64,000 nucleotides of DNA. Origin: Nocardioides zhouii. GTDB taxonomy: Bacteria > Actinomycetota > Actinomycetes > Propionibacteriales > Nocardioidaceae. The notes under the pieces were generated by a model that was not told the DNA's origin, made no database searches, and worked only from the letters and a program-made list of their open reading frames with translations. The stretch covers positions 1 to 64,000 of the forward strand of contig NZ_SDWV01000005.1 in the NCBI RefSeq assembly GCF_004137345.1, in the 5' to 3' direction. The position numbers and the translations under genes were made by a program. This document shows positions 8,888-17,191 of the stretch, in pieces (position 1 is the stretch's first letter; each line of letters starts with the position of its first letter).

Positions 8888-9166
8888 TCAACCCGGGATC
8901 AGACCGTCGTCGCCCAGGAGCTCGCGGACCTCGTCGATCGTCGCGTCGGGCGGCGGGAGGATCAGGTCGGACTCGTCGAGGGAGTCGAGGTCGTGGTGCG
9001 TGCCGCTGGTGCGGACCGCGGCCAGCAGGCCCTGGAGCGCGGTGCGGAACATCGCCTCGTCACCGGACTCGATGGCGCTCTCGATCTGGTTGTCCAGGCC
9101 GTTGAGGGCGTCGAGGGCGTGGTCGTCGAGGTCGTACTGCCCCTCGCCGAGGATCCGGACGATCAT
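8888..9166 (-). CDS. pspAA: PspA-associated protein PspAA
   Basis: A 92-residue acidic protein beginning MIVRILGEGQYDLDD, which matches the PspAA family domain that is always found beside PspA in actinobacteria and archaea. It is a small alpha/beta domain; a helical middle (A-L-D-A-L-N-G-L-D) is followed by an Asp/Glu-rich C-terminal tail. Its probable role is to bind PspA and tune its oligomerisation at the membrane (inference from family context). Its start overlaps the pspA stop by 4 bp (ATGA). Confidence 0.9.
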   Translation of the reverse strand: MIVRILGEGQYDLDDHALDALNGLDNQIESAIESGDEAMFRTALQGLLAAVRTSGTHHDLDSLDESDLILPPPDATIDEVRELLGDDGLIPG

Positions 9167-9960
9167 GCCGGGCCGCCCTCGCTGGTCTCGCGCCGGACCG
9201 CCTGCTCCTCGGGGGTCTCCTGCAGGATGTCGCCGTCCGAGGCCTCGATGGCCGCCGGCGGGGCGTTGCCGGCCTTGAGCCTGGCCAGCTCGGCCTCGAC
9301 GTCGGAGCCGGAGCTGAGGGCGTCGAGCTCGCGCGTGATGTCGTCGCCGGCGTTCATCTGCGAGGCGTCGTCGAGGGCGCCCGAGGCGATCAGCTCGTCG
9401 ATGGCCTGCCCGCGGGCCTGCATCTGCGCCGTCTTGTCCTCGGCGCGCTGGATCGCGAGACCGACGTCGCCCATCTCCTCGCCGATGCCCGACATTGCCT
9501 CTCCGATGCGCGTCTGCGCCTCGGCGGCGGTGTACGTCGCCTTGATGGTCTCCTTGCGGGTGCGGAAGGCCTCGACCTTCGCCTGCAGGCGCTGCTGGGC
9601 GAGGACCAGCTTCTCCTCCTCGCCCTGGAGGGTCGCCTGCTGCTCCTTGAGGCTGGTGATCTGCGAGCCGAGCCCGGACTTGCGGGTCAGGGCCTCGCGC
9701 GCCAGGTCCTCGCGGCCGGCGGCGATCGCCTTCTCGGCCTGGCCCTGGAGCTTGGCCGCCTGCTGCTCGATCTGGTTGACCTGGAGCTCGACGCGCTTGC
9801 GGCTGGTGGCCACGTCGGCCACTCCTCGGCGTACCTTCGAGAGCAGCTCGAGCTGTCGCTGGTAGCTGTAGTCCAGCGTCTCGCGGGGATCCTCCGCCTT
9901 GTCCAGGGCCTTGTTGGCCTTGGAGCGGAAGATCAGGCTGATGCGCTTCATGAGACTCAT
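9163..9960 (-). CDS. pspA: Phage shock protein A (PspA/IM30)
   Basis: A 265-residue coiled-coil protein of the PspA/IM30/ESCRT-III-like family, which binds stressed inner membranes and preserves the proton motive force. The N-terminus (MSLMKRISLIFRSKANKAL) is the amphipathic membrane-binding helix, followed by the A-E-D-P-x-x-x-L-D-Y signature and a long heptad-rich region to about residue 215. It is the first gene of a five-gene operon: pspA, pspAA, htpX, pspAB and a histidine kinase. The C-terminal 40 residues are acidic and probably disordered. Confidence 0.95.
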   Translation of the reverse strand: MSLMKRISLIFRSKANKALDKAEDPRETLDYSYQRQLELLSKVRRGVADVATSRKRVELQVNQIEQQAAKLQGQAEKAIAAGREDLAREALTRKSGLGSQITSLKEQQATLQGEEEKLVLAQQRLQAKVEAFRTRKETIKATYTAAEAQTRIGEAMSGIGEEMGDVGLAIQRAEDKTAQMQARGQAIDELIASGALDDASQMNAGDDITRELDALSSGSDVEAELARLKAGNAPPAAIEASDGDILQETPEEQAVRRETSEGGPA

Positions 9961-10125
9961 CGGGGTGGAAACCCTCTCTCGGTCATGGCTCGGTCGTCAC
10001 TCTCACCCTAGATCCAAACCCAAGCCGGAGGTAGGGCATCCGCCGACGGCGGGACCCGGGGGCGGCGACGATAGGCTGGGCCGCAGCATCCGGCCCCCAT
10101 GTCGATCCACCTGAAGGCAGCACGC
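9961..10125. promoter_or_regulatory. Divergent promoter region psp operon / DUF3043 gene
   Basis: This 165-bp region separates two divergent units. A TAGGCT hexamer at 10072-10077 (plus) is a plausible -10 for the DUF3043 gene. A TAGGGT on the minus strand (10010-10005) is a plausible -10 for pspA. I see no convincing -35 partner for either and no long palindrome, so operator content is unknown. Confidence 0.3.
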
Positions 10126-10707
10126 GTGTTCCGTCGTTCCAGCTCCGAGCCAACCACCCCGACCGCCCCCGAGAAGGTCGGCGGCAAGGGTCGACCCACG
10201 CCCAGCCGCAAGGAGGCCGAGGCGGCCGCCCGGGCGCGCGCCAAGGTGCCCCGCACGCGCAAGGAGCAGGCGGCCGCCCAGCGCGCCGCACGCGGCGAGA
10301 CCTCGCAGAAGATGCGGCAGGCCATGAAGACCGGCGACGAGCGCTACCTGCCGGCCCGCGACCGTGGCCCGGTCCGCCGCTTCATCCGCGACTACGTCGA
10401 CTCGCGGTTCTCGTTCATCGAGCTGATGGTCCCGCTGCTGGTGCTCTCGATGGTCCTGGGCTACTCGGGCAGCGATCGCCTGATCCGGCTGGGCAACACG
10501 GTGCTCTTCAGCACGATCCTGGTGATCGCGGTCGACATCCTGATGCTCCGGTTCCGGCTGCGTCGCGAGGTGGCACGCCGCTTCCCGGGCGAGTCCACCA
10601 AGGGCATCACCTTCTACGCCGCCCTCCGCTCGCTGCAGATGAAGTTCCTCCGACTGCCCAAGCCCCAGGTCAAGATCGGCGAGAAGCTGCCCGAGACCTA
10701 TCGATGA
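10126..10707 (+). CDS. DUF3043 membrane protein
   Basis: A 193-residue protein of the actinobacterial DUF3043 family, function unknown. A Lys/Arg/Ala-rich, probably disordered N-terminal half (to about residue 85) is followed by a conserved D-R-G-P-V-R-R-F-x-R-D-Y-V-D-S-R motif. Two transmembrane helices follow (about 104-122 and 128-148), then a basic cytoplasmic tail ending in L-P-K-P-x-V-K-x-G. I chose GTG at 10126, with GAAGG 8-9 bases upstream and the usual VFRRS family start, over an in-frame ATG at 10099. The stop overlaps the next start (ATGA). Confidence 0.85.
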   Translation: MFRRSSSEPTTPTAPEKVGGKGRPTPSRKEAEAAARARAKVPRTRKEQAAAQRAARGETSQKMRQAMKTGDERYLPARDRGPVRRFIRDYVDSRFSFIELMVPLLVLSMVLGYSGSDRLIRLGNTVLFSTILVIAVDILMLRFRLRREVARRFPGESTKGITFYAALRSLQMKFLRLPKPQVKIGEKLPETYR

Positions 10708-11261
10708 GCCACAGCCACGGTGGCCCGACCGCCGACGTCTCGGTCCGCATCGCCTGGGCCGACGACGCTGCCTCGATCGCCGGAGTCCAGGTCCGCGCCT
10801 GGCCCGCGCTCTACGCCGGGCTGCTGCCGGCCGAGCTGCTGCCCACTGACGTCGACGGTGTCGCGGCCCAGTGGCGCCAGGCGCTCGTCAAGCCCGCCGA
10901 CGCCCGGCACCGGGTGCTCGTCGCCCTCGAGCGCAACCGCGTCGTGGGCTTCGCCCTGACCTCACCGGCAGTCGACCCCGACTGCGATCCCGTCGCCGAC
11001 GGCGAGCTCGCCGAGGTCACCCTCGACCCCGACGAGCGGGCCAAGGGCCACGGCTCCCGGCTCCTGCAGGCGGCGGTCGACACCCTCGCCGCCGATCGGT
11101 TCACGCGCGCGGTGACGTGGGTCAACGCCGGCGACGACGCCCTGCGTACATTCCTCACCGACGCCGGGTGGGCGCCCGACACCGCGCACCGCGAGCTCGA
11201 CCTCGACGGCACCGGCGCGACGACGGTGCGCCAGGTCCGGCTCCACACGGCCATCGGCTGA
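10704..11261 (+). CDS. GNAT family N-acetyltransferase
   Basis: A 185-residue acetyltransferase with one GNAT domain. The N-terminal helix pair (DAASIAGVQVRAWPALYAG) is typical of the RimI-like branch with a W/Y-rich substrate loop. Motif A is E-V-T-L-D-P-D-E-R-A-K-G-H-G-S-R-L-L (near residue 109), and a C-terminal G-W-x-P-D segment follows. The substrate is unknown. It overlaps the DUF3043 gene by 4 bp and ends before a hairpin terminator at 11297. Confidence 0.85.
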   Translation: MSHSHGGPTADVSVRIAWADDAASIAGVQVRAWPALYAGLLPAELLPTDVDGVAAQWRQALVKPADARHRVLVALERNRVVGFALTSPAVDPDCDPVADGELAEVTLDPDERAKGHGSRLLQAAVDTLAADRFTRAVTWVNAGDDALRTFLTDAGWAPDTAHRELDLDGTGATTVRQVRLHTAIG

Positions 11262-11296
11262 CCGCGCCCGCACCCCGCCGGCCGCGACGCGCCAGT

Positions 11297-11310
11297 CCAC
11301 CCCTGGGTGG
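11297..11310 (+). terminator. Short hairpin terminator after GNAT gene
   Basis: CCACCC-CT-GGGTGG is a perfect 6-bp stem followed by CTTGTATTTC, an unusually T-rich run for this genome. It sits 36 bp after the GNAT stop and resembles an intrinsic terminator. Confidence 0.55.
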
Positions 11311-11321
11311 CTTGTATTTCC

Positions 11322-11337
11322 TGTGACGCGCGTCACT
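11322..11337 (+). promoter_or_regulatory. Crp/GlxR-like palindrome
   Basis: TGTGACGCGCGTCACT matches the Crp/GlxR consensus TGTGA-N6-TCACA except for the last base, and its core GTGACGCGCGTCAC is a perfect 14-bp palindrome. It sits 45 bp upstream of the small membrane protein ATG and just before TATGGAT, a possible -10. A second similar site lies upstream of mtlA. Confidence 0.5.
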
Positions 11338-11381
11338 ATGGATGTTCCGGCTACCTCGCCGGCAACGCACGGGGGTTCGTC

Positions 11382-11609
11382 ATGCTCGGTCCGCTTCCCA
11401 CGCTCCACCGCTTCGTCCTCGTCCTCGCAGCACTCGTCGTCTGCGTCGGGATCGGGTTCTGGTTCGGCGTCATGCCGGAGATCCCGCTCAACCTCCGCGT
11501 GGGACTGCTGGCCGGCACCGCGGCCGGTGTGGCCGCGGCGTTCGTCCTCGTCCACGACTTCCACCAGCGGCAGACCCGCCCCTCCCGGGCGCGGAGGCGC
11601 ATCCTCTAG
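11382..11609 (+). CDS. Small two-helix membrane protein
   Basis: A 75-residue protein with two strongly hydrophobic helices (about 10-30 and 38-58) and a basic C-terminal tail (H-D-F-H-Q-R-Q-T-R...R-R-R-I-L), so the tail is likely cytoplasmic. It resembles the DUF4229-type small membrane proteins of actinobacteria, but I cannot assign the family firmly. ATG at 11382 was chosen because longer in-frame versions would translate the palindromic promoter region. It is 9 bp before azlC and may share its transcript. Confidence 0.6.
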   Translation: MLGPLPTLHRFVLVLAALVVCVGIGFWFGVMPEIPLNLRVGLLAGTAAGVAAAFVLVHDFHQRQTRPSRARRRIL

Positions 11610-11618
11610 CCTCGGCTC

Positions 11619-12350
11619 GTGACCGACGGTGTTCTCAGCCCTGCTGAGCGCTCCGGGATCATCCGCGACGGCATCGCCGTCGGCGTGGCCACGGGGGCGT
11701 ACGGCATCGGGTTCGGCGCCGTCTCGGTCGCGTCGGGCCTCACCGTCGCCCAGACGTGCGTGCTGTCGCTACTGATGTTCACCGGCGCCAGCCAGTTCGC
11801 GCTGGTCGGTGTGGTGGCCGCCGGCGGAGCGCCGCTGTCGGGCGCAGCCACCGCGTTGCTGCTCGGCACGCGCAACGCCCTCTACGGGCTGCGGATGGCA
11901 CCCCTGCTGCAGTGGCGCGGCTGGCGGCGGGCCGGTGCGGCCCACATCCTCATCGACGAGTCCACTGCCATGGGAGTCACGCGCGGCTCCACCGAGGCCG
12001 CCCGCCTCGGCTTCGCCACGACCGGGATCGCCGTCTTCGTGCTGTGGAACGCGGCGACCGCCATCGGAGCGTTCGCCGGCGAGGCCGTCGGCGACCCGCG
12101 GACGTACGGCCTCGATGCGGCCGTGGGCGCGGCCTTCCTGGCGCTGCTGTGGCCGCGGCTCCGGGACCGCCGCAACATCCTCGTCGGCGTGCTCGGGGCG
12201 GCGGTGGCGCTCTCGATGGTGCCCGTCACCGCACCCGGCGTACCCGTGCTCGCCGCCGGCGGCGTCGCCGTCCTGGTCGGGGTGCTCTCGAAGCGGGACG
12301 ACCCGACCGAGATCCCCGGCGTCGACGACGTGGCAGGCGGTCACGCCTGA
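11619..12350 (+). CDS. azlC: AzlC family branched-chain amino acid exporter, large subunit
   Basis: A 243-residue polytopic membrane protein (about 6-7 helices) with the AzlC signature F-T-G-A-S-Q-F-A near residue 49 and the R-N-A-L-Y-G-L motif near 86. With AzlD it forms a two-subunit LIV-E family exporter for leucine, isoleucine, valine and, in some species, methionine. The GTG start is 9 bp after the small membrane protein, and the stop shares one base with the azlD start (TGATG), so subunit synthesis is coupled. Confidence 0.92.
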   Translation: MTDGVLSPAERSGIIRDGIAVGVATGAYGIGFGAVSVASGLTVAQTCVLSLLMFTGASQFALVGVVAAGGAPLSGAATALLLGTRNALYGLRMAPLLQWRGWRRAGAAHILIDESTAMGVTRGSTEAARLGFATTGIAVFVLWNAATAIGAFAGEAVGDPRTYGLDAAVGAAFLALLWPRLRDRRNILVGVLGAAVALSMVPVTAPGVPVLAAGGVAVLVGVLSKRDDPTEIPGVDDVAGGHA

Positions 12351-12646
12351 TGTGGACCGCGATCCTGCTGGCGTGCGCCGGCTGCTACGTGCTCAAGCTG
12401 GCCGGTCTCTCCCTGCCTGAGCGGGTCCTCAGCCACCCGACGGTCGAGCGCGTGGCCGACCTGATCCCCGTGGCGCTGCTCGCGGCACTGGTCGCGGTGC
12501 AGGTGTTCTCCAACGGCGCAGCGCTCACCGTGGACGCGCGCGTCCTCGGGCTGGGCTTCGCCGTGGTCGCGCTGCTCCTGCGGGCACCGTTCCTGGTCGT
12601 GGTCGTGGGGGCGGCGGTCGTGGCGGCCCTCGCCCGTCTCGTCTGA
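12350..12646 (+). CDS. azlD: AzlD family small subunit
   Basis: A 98-residue protein with three to four hydrophobic helices and the AzlD pattern (C-Y-x-L-K-L-A-G at the start, then R-V-x-D-L-I-P-V-A-L-L-A-A-L near residue 35). It is the small partner of AzlC in amino acid export. It ends 10 bp before a strong bidirectional hairpin. Confidence 0.9.
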   Translation: MWTAILLACAGCYVLKLAGLSLPERVLSHPTVERVADLIPVALLAALVAVQVFSNGAALTVDARVLGLGFAVVALLLRAPFLVVVVGAAVVAALARLV

Positions 12647-12656
12647 CGCGGGCGAA

Positions 12657-12707
12657 GTCGTACGCCGCCACCCCTGCCGTGCAGCAGGCGGGATGACGGC
12701 GTACGAC
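12657..12707. terminator. Bidirectional hairpin between azlD and M4 protease
   Basis: Perfect 11-bp arms GTCGTACGCCG (12657-12667) and CGGCGTACGAC (12697-12707) enclose a second hairpin, CCTGC-CGTGCA-GCAGG. It lies between two convergent genes, 13 bp from the M4 protease stop, and should stop transcription from both sides. Confidence 0.75.
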
Positions 12708-12719
12708 GATCTGGCGGGG

Positions 12720-14294
12720 TCAGTTGACCGAGACCGCGCTCCAGGCGGCGGCGACGGTGTTCTGCTGCACCGAGCCGGCACCGTAGAGGTCACGCGCGGC
12801 GTTGAGGGTGGCAGTACGAGCACCGGCGTAGTTCGTGCTGGACGTCATGTAGACGGTCAGCGCGCGGTACCAGATCTTGCCCGCGGCGTCGCGGCCGATG
12901 CCGGTGACCGTCGAGGCGTTGCAGGTCGGCGAGTTGTGGGCCACCCCGCCGATCGTCTTCGCACCCGAGCCCTCGGCGAGCAGGTAGAAGAAGTGGTTGC
13001 CCACACCCGAGGAGTAGTGCACGTCGAGGTTCTTGGTGTTGGTGCTGTAGCAGTTCGGCGAGCTGCCGTCCGCGATCGGGTTGTCCATGCGACGGAACCC
13101 GACGTGGTTCTTGATGTCGAACTCCTCGCCGATCAGGTAGTCGGCCGGGTCGTTGGCGTTCGCCGCGTAGAACTCGACCATCGTGCCGAAGATGTCGCTC
13201 GTGGCCTCGTTGAGGCCACCGGACTCACCCGAGTACGTCAGGCCGGCGGAGTTCTCGGTGACACCGTGCGACATCTCGTGACCGGCCACGTCGAGCGACA
13301 CGAGCGGGCCGAAGTTCACCCCGTCACCGTCGCCGTAGGTCATCTTCGAGCCGTCCCAGAACGCGTTGACGTAGTTCTTGCCGTAGTGGACCCGGTTGTA
13401 CGAACCCGCACCGGTGTTGAAGATCCCGTTGCGGCCATGCGTGATCTGGAAGTAGTCCCACGTCGCGTTCGAGCCGTACTGCGCGTCGGCGCCGGCCGTG
13501 GCCCGGTTGCTGTTGAGACCGCTGCCGAACACGGTGGTCGCGCTGGTGATGAGAGTGGCGTTGCCGCCGGACTTGTTCTTCATGTCGGAGGTGTAGGTGT
13601 TGCCGCGGATCCCGTCGTTGCGCAGCTGGTAGGTCGTGCCCGACTTCGTCACGCTGAGCGGCACGGTGCCGCTGTAGAGGGTCTGGCCGGTGCCGTCGAC
13701 GTTGACGATCTGCTGCTCGCTGCGGATCACCATGCCGGTGCGGGCGTCGACGTACGTCGCCAGCCGCGACGGCGTGCCGTCAGCCTGGGTGCCCTCCGTG
13801 ACGACCTCCCACGCCAGGCGCGGCGTGGCGCCGGTCGCGTCCACGACGAGCTCGCTCGCGGAGGCGCGGTCGTCGCCGCGTACGGCTTGCGAGCGGGCGT
13901 TGCGCGCCAGGACGGTGCGCTGCGCCGCGGTCCTCGCGACGGCCGCGTCGGTGCCGAGCGTCAGCGGGGCATCGAGGGTATGGCTGACGCCGGCCCAGCC
14001 GTCGCCTCCGTCCTGGTGGACGACGAGGTCGCCGCCGAGCACCCGGAGGCCGTCGAGGGTGCGCTCGAAGCGCACGTGGCTGCTGCCGTCGGGGTCGACG
14101 ACCGTCGTGCCGGGCACGAAGGACTGGCCCTCGGTCGAGCGGGCCGCTCCCGGGTGGCGCCGCAGCGCCACAAGAGCGCTGCCGGTGACGTCGGATGACG
14201 ACGCACCTTGGGCGCTCGTGGCCGTGGTCAGCGGCAGTGCGGCCGCGGTGGCGGCTGCGACTGCGAGCACGGCGAGTCCTGCTGTTCTGCGCAT
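12720..14294 (-). CDS. Secreted M4 (thermolysin-like) metalloprotease
   Basis: A 524-residue extracellular neutral protease. A signal peptide with alanine-rich core (about 1-29) is followed by an FTP/PepSY-type propeptide (about 45-190), which inhibits and folds the enzyme. The M4 catalytic domain then runs to the C-terminus. The zinc motif is HEMSH (near residue 337) and the third ligand lies in G-G-L-N-E-A-T-S-D-I-F-G about 24 residues later. The substrate-side His is in D-V-H-Y-S-S-G-V. ATG at 14294 was chosen for the signal peptide and GGAAGG 8 bases upstream. The gene stands alone. Confidence 0.95.
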   Translation of the reverse strand: MRRTAGLAVLAVAAATAAALPLTTATSAQGASSSDVTGSALVALRRHPGAARSTEGQSFVPGTTVVDPDGSSHVRFERTLDGLRVLGGDLVVHQDGGDGWAGVSHTLDAPLTLGTDAAVARTAAQRTVLARNARSQAVRGDDRASASELVVDATGATPRLAWEVVTEGTQADGTPSRLATYVDARTGMVIRSEQQIVNVDGTGQTLYSGTVPLSVTKSGTTYQLRNDGIRGNTYTSDMKNKSGGNATLITSATTVFGSGLNSNRATAGADAQYGSNATWDYFQITHGRNGIFNTGAGSYNRVHYGKNYVNAFWDGSKMTYGDGDGVNFGPLVSLDVAGHEMSHGVTENSAGLTYSGESGGLNEATSDIFGTMVEFYAANANDPADYLIGEEFDIKNHVGFRRMDNPIADGSSPNCYSTNTKNLDVHYSSGVGNHFFYLLAEGSGAKTIGGVAHNSPTCNASTVTGIGRDAAGKIWYRALTVYMTSSTNYAGARTATLNAARDLYGAGSVQQNTVAAAWSAVSVN

Positions 14295-14395
14295 GGTGGT
14301 GCCTTCCGGAGAGAGGTGCACCGCGCCCCCGAGTGGCGCGCGGCTGGAGTGACCCGAGCGATGCTCCCCCGGCCGGAAGTCATGGTTCCCGAGCG

Positions 14396-15196
<801 letters not shown>

Positions 15197-15265
15197 CTAG
15201 TGGTGCGGACGACCGACGGGTGGCGGTGGCTGACTCGCGCACGCGTGTCTGGCAGGCTGTGGACC

Positions 15266-15781
15266 ATGCCGTCCTCGACCATCCCGCCGCGCATCAAGTG
15301 GGCCGTCGACCTCATGGAGGTCCAGCCCTCCGACCAGGTCCTCGAGATCGGCTGTGGCCCGGGCGCCGGAGCCGAGGCGATCTGCGGCTACCTGGAGACC
15401 GGGAAGCTGTTCGCGATCGACCGGTCCGAGTCGGGTGTGGACCGCACCAAGCGGCGCAACCAGAAGTACGTGGACGCCGGCCGGCTCGTCGTACGCCAGA
15501 TCGACCTCGCCACGCTGCGGGTGCCGGTCAAGCGGCTCAACAAGGTCTTCGCGTTCAACGTGAACCTCTTCTGGGTGCGTCCCTGCGAGGACGAGATCGC
15601 CCTGCTCCACGAGCGGGTGGTGCCCGGTGGCGCGGTCTACCTCTTCTACGACGCCGCCCGCCCCGAGCTGGTGCCCAACATCGTGAAGAAGGCCTCCGAG
15701 AACCTCCTGCGCGGCGGCTTCCGGGTCAGCGTCGTGGAGCAGAAGGCTCCCCCGGTCATCGGGATCATCGCCAAGCGCTAG
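15266..15781 (+). CDS. Class I SAM-dependent methyltransferase
   Basis: A 171-residue minimal methyltransferase with motif I VLEIGCGPGAGAE near residue 25 and an acidic motif II residue in F-A-I-D-R-S. Motif IV is replaced by F-A-F-N-V-N-L-F-W. The substrate is unknown; such short enzymes often act on small molecules. ATG at 15266 is the first start after the divergent dapB promoter. The stop codon abuts the convergent M16 stop with no bases between, an unusually tight end-to-end arrangement. Confidence 0.85.
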   Translation: MPSSTIPPRIKWAVDLMEVQPSDQVLEIGCGPGAGAEAICGYLETGKLFAIDRSESGVDRTKRRNQKYVDAGRLVVRQIDLATLRVPVKRLNKVFAFNVNLFWVRPCEDEIALLHERVVPGGAVYLFYDAARPELVPNIVKKASENLLRGGFRVSVVEQKAPPVIGIIAKR

Positions 15782-17089
15782 CTACTTGGCGGGGCCGACG
15801 ACCGCGAGCATCTCGGGCTGGGTGAAGAGGTCGCGCGCGAGGGTGGCGACGTCGTCGAGGGTGACCGCCTCGATCCGGCCGACCACCTCGTCGATGGTGA
15901 GGAGCTCGTCGTAGACCAGCTCCGCCTTGCCGAGGCGCGACATGCGTGAGGCGGAGTCCTCGAGCCCGAGGAGCAGGCCGCCCTTGAGCTGGCCCTTGCC
16001 CCGCTGGAGCTCTTCCTCTGTGATGCCCTCCGCGGCCACCTTGGCGAGCTCGCCGCGCACCGTCTCCAGCACGGCGTCGTACTTGCCGGGCAGGCAGCCC
16101 ACCGACACCCCGACCACGCCGGCGTCGGCGTGGTGGCTGGCGAAGGAGTACACGGAGTAGGCCAGGCCGCGGTGCTCGCGCACCTCCTGGAACATCCGCG
16201 ACGAGGTGCCGCCGCCGAGGGCGGTGTTGAGCACGCCGAGGGCGTAGCGGCGGGGGTCGGTGCGGGTCATGCCCTTGACGCCGAGCACGAGGTTGACCTG
16301 CTCCTGCGGGCGCACCGTGCGCGCCTCACCGGGGTGCACCTTGCGGGCACGCTCGGACTGCGCGGGCGCGGTCGGCGTCGCCTCACCCGCGAGGAAGCCC
16401 TGGCGGCCGAAGGCCTGCTTGACCTGGCGCACGACGTCGGCGTGGTCGATGTTGCCGGCCACGGAGACGACCATGTTGCCGGGCGTGTAGTGGCGGCGGT
16501 AGAAGCGGTGGACCTGGGCGCGCGTCATCGCAGTGATGGAGGCGTCGGTGCCCGCGATCGGGCGGCCGAGCGGGCTGTCACCCCACGCCTGGTGGGCGAA
16601 GAGGTTGTGCACGACGTCGTCGGGGTCGTCGTCGTGCATCGCGATCTCGTCGAGGATCACGTCACGCTCGGCCTCGACGTCGGCCGCGGTGATGGTGGAG
16701 GCGGTCACCATGTCACCGAGCACGTCGACGGCCGTTCCGAGGTCCTCGTCGAGGACCCGGGCGTGGAAGACCGTGTACTCCTTGGTGGTGAAGGCGTTGA
16801 ACTCGCCACCCACCGCGTCGAGCGCGACCGAGATCTCCATCGCGGTGCGCTCGGGGGTGCCCTTGAAGAGCAGGTGCTCGAGGAAGTGCGAGCAGCCGTG
16901 CAGCGCCGGGGTCTCGTCGCGGGACCCGACGTTGACCCACACACCGATGCTGGCCGAGCGGGTGCCCACCATCTGCTCGGTGACGACCCGCAGGCCGCTG
17001 GGCAGGACCGTACGCCGGACGCGCGAGGTCACCGACCCGTCGACGTCCTTGACGGTGTGGAGGGTGCGGGTGGTGCCGTTCTTCTGCAC
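15782..17089 (-). CDS. M16 family zinc peptidase (pitrilysin/processing-peptidase type)
   Basis: A 435-residue M16 peptidase with the inverted zinc motif HFLEH (near residue 68-72 in CSHFLEHLLFKGT) and the downstream E-x-x-x-x-x-x-E ligand segment. The R-x-Y loop typical of mitochondrial-processing-peptidase relatives lies in the C-terminal half. It probably degrades peptides in the cytoplasm or trims exported precursors. In many actinobacteria it lies just after pnp, as here, but a strong terminator (17138-17174) separates it from pnp, so it probably has its own promoter within about 50 bp. Confidence 0.92.
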   Translation of the reverse strand: MQKNGTTRTLHTVKDVDGSVTSRVRRTVLPSGLRVVTEQMVGTRSASIGVWVNVGSRDETPALHGCSHFLEHLLFKGTPERTAMEISVALDAVGGEFNAFTTKEYTVFHARVLDEDLGTAVDVLGDMVTASTITAADVEAERDVILDEIAMHDDDPDDVVHNLFAHQAWGDSPLGRPIAGTDASITAMTRAQVHRFYRRHYTPGNMVVSVAGNIDHADVVRQVKQAFGRQGFLAGEATPTAPAQSERARKVHPGEARTVRPQEQVNLVLGVKGMTRTDPRRYALGVLNTALGGGTSSRMFQEVREHRGLAYSVYSFASHHADAGVVGVSVGCLPGKYDAVLETVRGELAKVAAEGITEEELQRGKGQLKGGLLLGLEDSASRMSRLGKAELVYDELLTIDEVVGRIEAVTLDDVATLARDLFTQPEMLAVVGPAK

Positions 17090-17137
17090 GGGGGTCCTTC
17101 CAGGTGATGCAAAGGGGGTGGAACAAGGGGTGGAACG

Positions 17138-17174
17138 CCACGACCGGCCGGCGGAGGCCGCCGGCCGGTCGTGG
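17138..17174 (-). terminator. Strong hairpin after pnp
   Basis: Perfect 17-bp arms (CCACGACCGGCCGGCGG and its complement) with a 3-base loop, 18 bp after the pnp stop. It is GC-only with no T tract, typical for this genome. It should separate pnp from the downstream M16 gene. Confidence 0.8.
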
Positions 17175-17191
17175 TGGTGGAACGGGTCAGG

